Assembly (NCBI GenBank): GCA_026129545.1
Contig: JAHCHX010000001.1
Span: forward strand, 495,501 to 559,500
Length of the DNA: 64,000 bases
Direction: 5' to 3'
DNA from: Saprospiraceae bacterium
GTDB lineage: Bacteria > Bacteroidota > Bacteroidia > Chitinophagales > Saprospiraceae
This document shows positions 63,080 to 64,000 of the stretch, piece after piece. Positions within the stretch are counted from its first letter, which is position 1. The number at the start of each line of letters is the position of its first letter. A program made the position numbers and the translations under genes. Under the pieces are notes generated by a model. It saw only the letters and a program-made list of their open reading frames with translations. It had not been told where the DNA came from and did no database searches.

Positions 63080-63289
63080 GGCCGGGTAGTTTTTGAGTTG
63101 GGAGGGCGAAGGTCAGCACCTGCTGAGCAGCCTGTCGCTTTCAGAAAGGTAAAATTGAGGCGTTTGTTGCAAAAGACAATGACTTGCGGTGGCAAAAACG
63201 CATTGAGAGAGAAAAAGATTTTTCAGATGCAAGAAAAGAAGATGGCATTCATTGCACCTGTCGAGCCTTTGGATAGCCACCAACGCCCC

Positions 63290-64000
63290 TCACTCCCCGC
63301 ACCAGCACACCTTGTCGCCGAAATTGCTGACCATGAAGCCCAGCAGCCCGCCGTTCGCCACGGGCGGCACGTCGAAGTCCTGCGGGCACACCAGCACCAA
63401 AAGTTGATGGCCGCTTGTCACCTCGTGCCGCGCCAGCAGCACCGCCCCGTCCTGCGACACCTGCCAGTCGAACTCGAAGGGCGGCTGCCCCTCCAACTCG
63501 AACAACACCTCCGCGCAGCCATCGCGGCACACAGCCTCCGGCGGCGAGCCGACCGTGATGCTCGGCTTTTGGCGCCAGGTTATTTTCGGCCCCTTGAACA
63601 TCGAAAAGCAGGCGGCGGCGGCGTTGATGCTGTCGTTGGGCAACTGCGGCCCTGCGATGACAGCGACGTAATAGATGCTGTCGAAGTGCATCGTGCCGGG
63701 CAGGAAAGGGAATTTCAGGGTGTCGGAATACTGCACGATGCTGCCCAATGGGTTGGCCGGATTGGAGTACAGGATGAACCGGATGGTGTCGTTCGGCTCC
63801 AGATGGTGGTTTCCGGGCAGCGCGAGCGCGACGGTTTTCGGCCCGCAGACGGCTATGGCGGCGGTGTCGAGGGTGCCCGCATCGGTGGCGCAGCATTTTT
63901 GCACGGTGATTTGGAAGGTGACCGGCTCGCCGGTGCAGGCGCCGCGCTGGGGCGTGACGGTGATGGTGGCCGTCTGCGTGGCGGGCAGGGTGGGCGCGGT
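63290..64000 (-). CDS. C-terminal part of a large secreted protein (runs off the window)
   Basis: The last 236 residues of a protein that begins beyond the window edge; the frame is open to base 64000 (TAPTLPATQTATITVTP ... CTGEPVTFQITVQKCCATD). It shows gliding-type repeat features: short beta-rich stretches, many Cys, and the segment GSPPEAVCRDGCAEVLFELEGQPPFEFDWQVSQDG as seen in SprB/PKD-like adhesins. G+C is higher than in the neighbours. It stops at VCWCGE with no T9SS sorting domain in frame. Confidence 0.65.
   Translation of the reverse strand, partial: TAPTLPATQTATITVTPQRGACTGEPVTFQITVQKCCATDAGTLDTAAIAVCGPKTVALALPGNHHLEPNDTIRFILYSNPANPLGSIVQYSDTLKFPFLPGTMHFDSIYYVAVIAGPQLPNDSINAAAACFSMFKGPKITWRQKPSITVGSPPEAVCRDGCAEVLFELEGQPPFEFDWQVSQDGAVLLARHEVTSGHQLLVLVCPQDFDVPPVANGGLLGFMVSNFGDKVCWCGE

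Noticed and set aside
63249..63896. Arg/Ala-rich 215-codon frame at the right edge
   Set aside because: Out-of-frame shadow of the G+C-rich secreted protein; composition is typical of a shifted frame.

Overview
The window looks like chromosomal DNA from a free-living member of the Bacteroidota, most likely of the Saprospiria (Haliscomenobacter/Lewinella/Saprospiraceae type). This rests on gene content, not on a search: C-terminal type IX secretion (T9SS) sorting domains, a GldN homologue, GWxTD, DUF4340 and DUF4252 proteins, a TonB-dependent receptor with a carboxypeptidase-like N-terminal domain, thrombospondin-3/OmpA proteins, a fused isobutyryl-CoA mutase (IcmF), and promoter-like boxes of the Bacteroidota form TAnnTTTG. 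I see no transposase, integrase, phage structural gene or CRISPR array.

Layout. 1-8.5 kb: start of a TonB-dependent receptor (cut by the window edge) with an unusual array of 22 seven-base repeats upstream, a secreted agmatine/peptidyl-arginine deiminase-family protein, a DprE1-like FAD oxidase, a DUF4340 protein, cardiolipin synthase, a small P-loop kinase and a queuosine-precursor transporter. 8.5-17.4 kb: an HscA-like Hsp70, a 1,495-residue secreted repeat protein and dnaK. 17.7-25 kb: two tandem OmpA/thrombospondin-3 outer-membrane proteins, a 44-residue membrane protein, a POT-family peptide transporter and a GWxTD protein. 25-31.5 kb: a candidate structured leader RNA, then a same-strand run of haem peroxidase, an unknown protein, a propeller-type sensor kinase and its NarL-type regulator. 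31.5-37.2 kb: a pentameric ligand-gated ion channel fused to a type-1 periplasmic binding protein domain, a self-cleaving LexA/CI-type regulator, and a ParA, ribbon-helix-helix and DUF3137 group. 37.3-46 kb: two OmpA proteins with lectin-like N-termini, a prohibitin, a DUF4252 protein, and the classical tig-clpP-clpX protein quality-control group with a tRNA-Leu(UAG) upstream. 46-51.6 kb: the (p)ppGpp synthetase/hydrolase, a patatin-BamA fusion and a GNAT acetyltransferase. 51.5-53.4 kb: degraded toxin-antitoxin modules, a DUF4160/DUF2442 pair and an HNH nuclease. 53.4-64 kb: icmF, a YceI protein, gldN, gmhB, a 1,203-residue propeller/outer-membrane barrel fusion and the end of a large secreted protein.

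The most interesting gene is the channel at 31510-33660. Its residues 28-390 look like a branched-chain amino-acid-type binding protein. They are followed by a Cys-loop-type extracellular domain with the Pro-loop core, four membrane helices, and an M2 that aligns without gaps to what I remember of the GLIC M2. That is a plausible single-chain chemosensor and ion channel in a bacterium.

The second theme is small repeats. A 105-bp element occurs four times (6711, 8390, 22696, 58586), always in the same orientation and always upstream of a start codon, with a fifth divergent inverted copy at 22578. Three different short repeats sit in frame inside icmF, and one of them recurs as the C-terminal tail of the GNAT protein. 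Two antitoxin-like genes carrying an identical 78-bp segment each run into the first 11-14 codons of a different toxin family, MazF-like and VapC-like.
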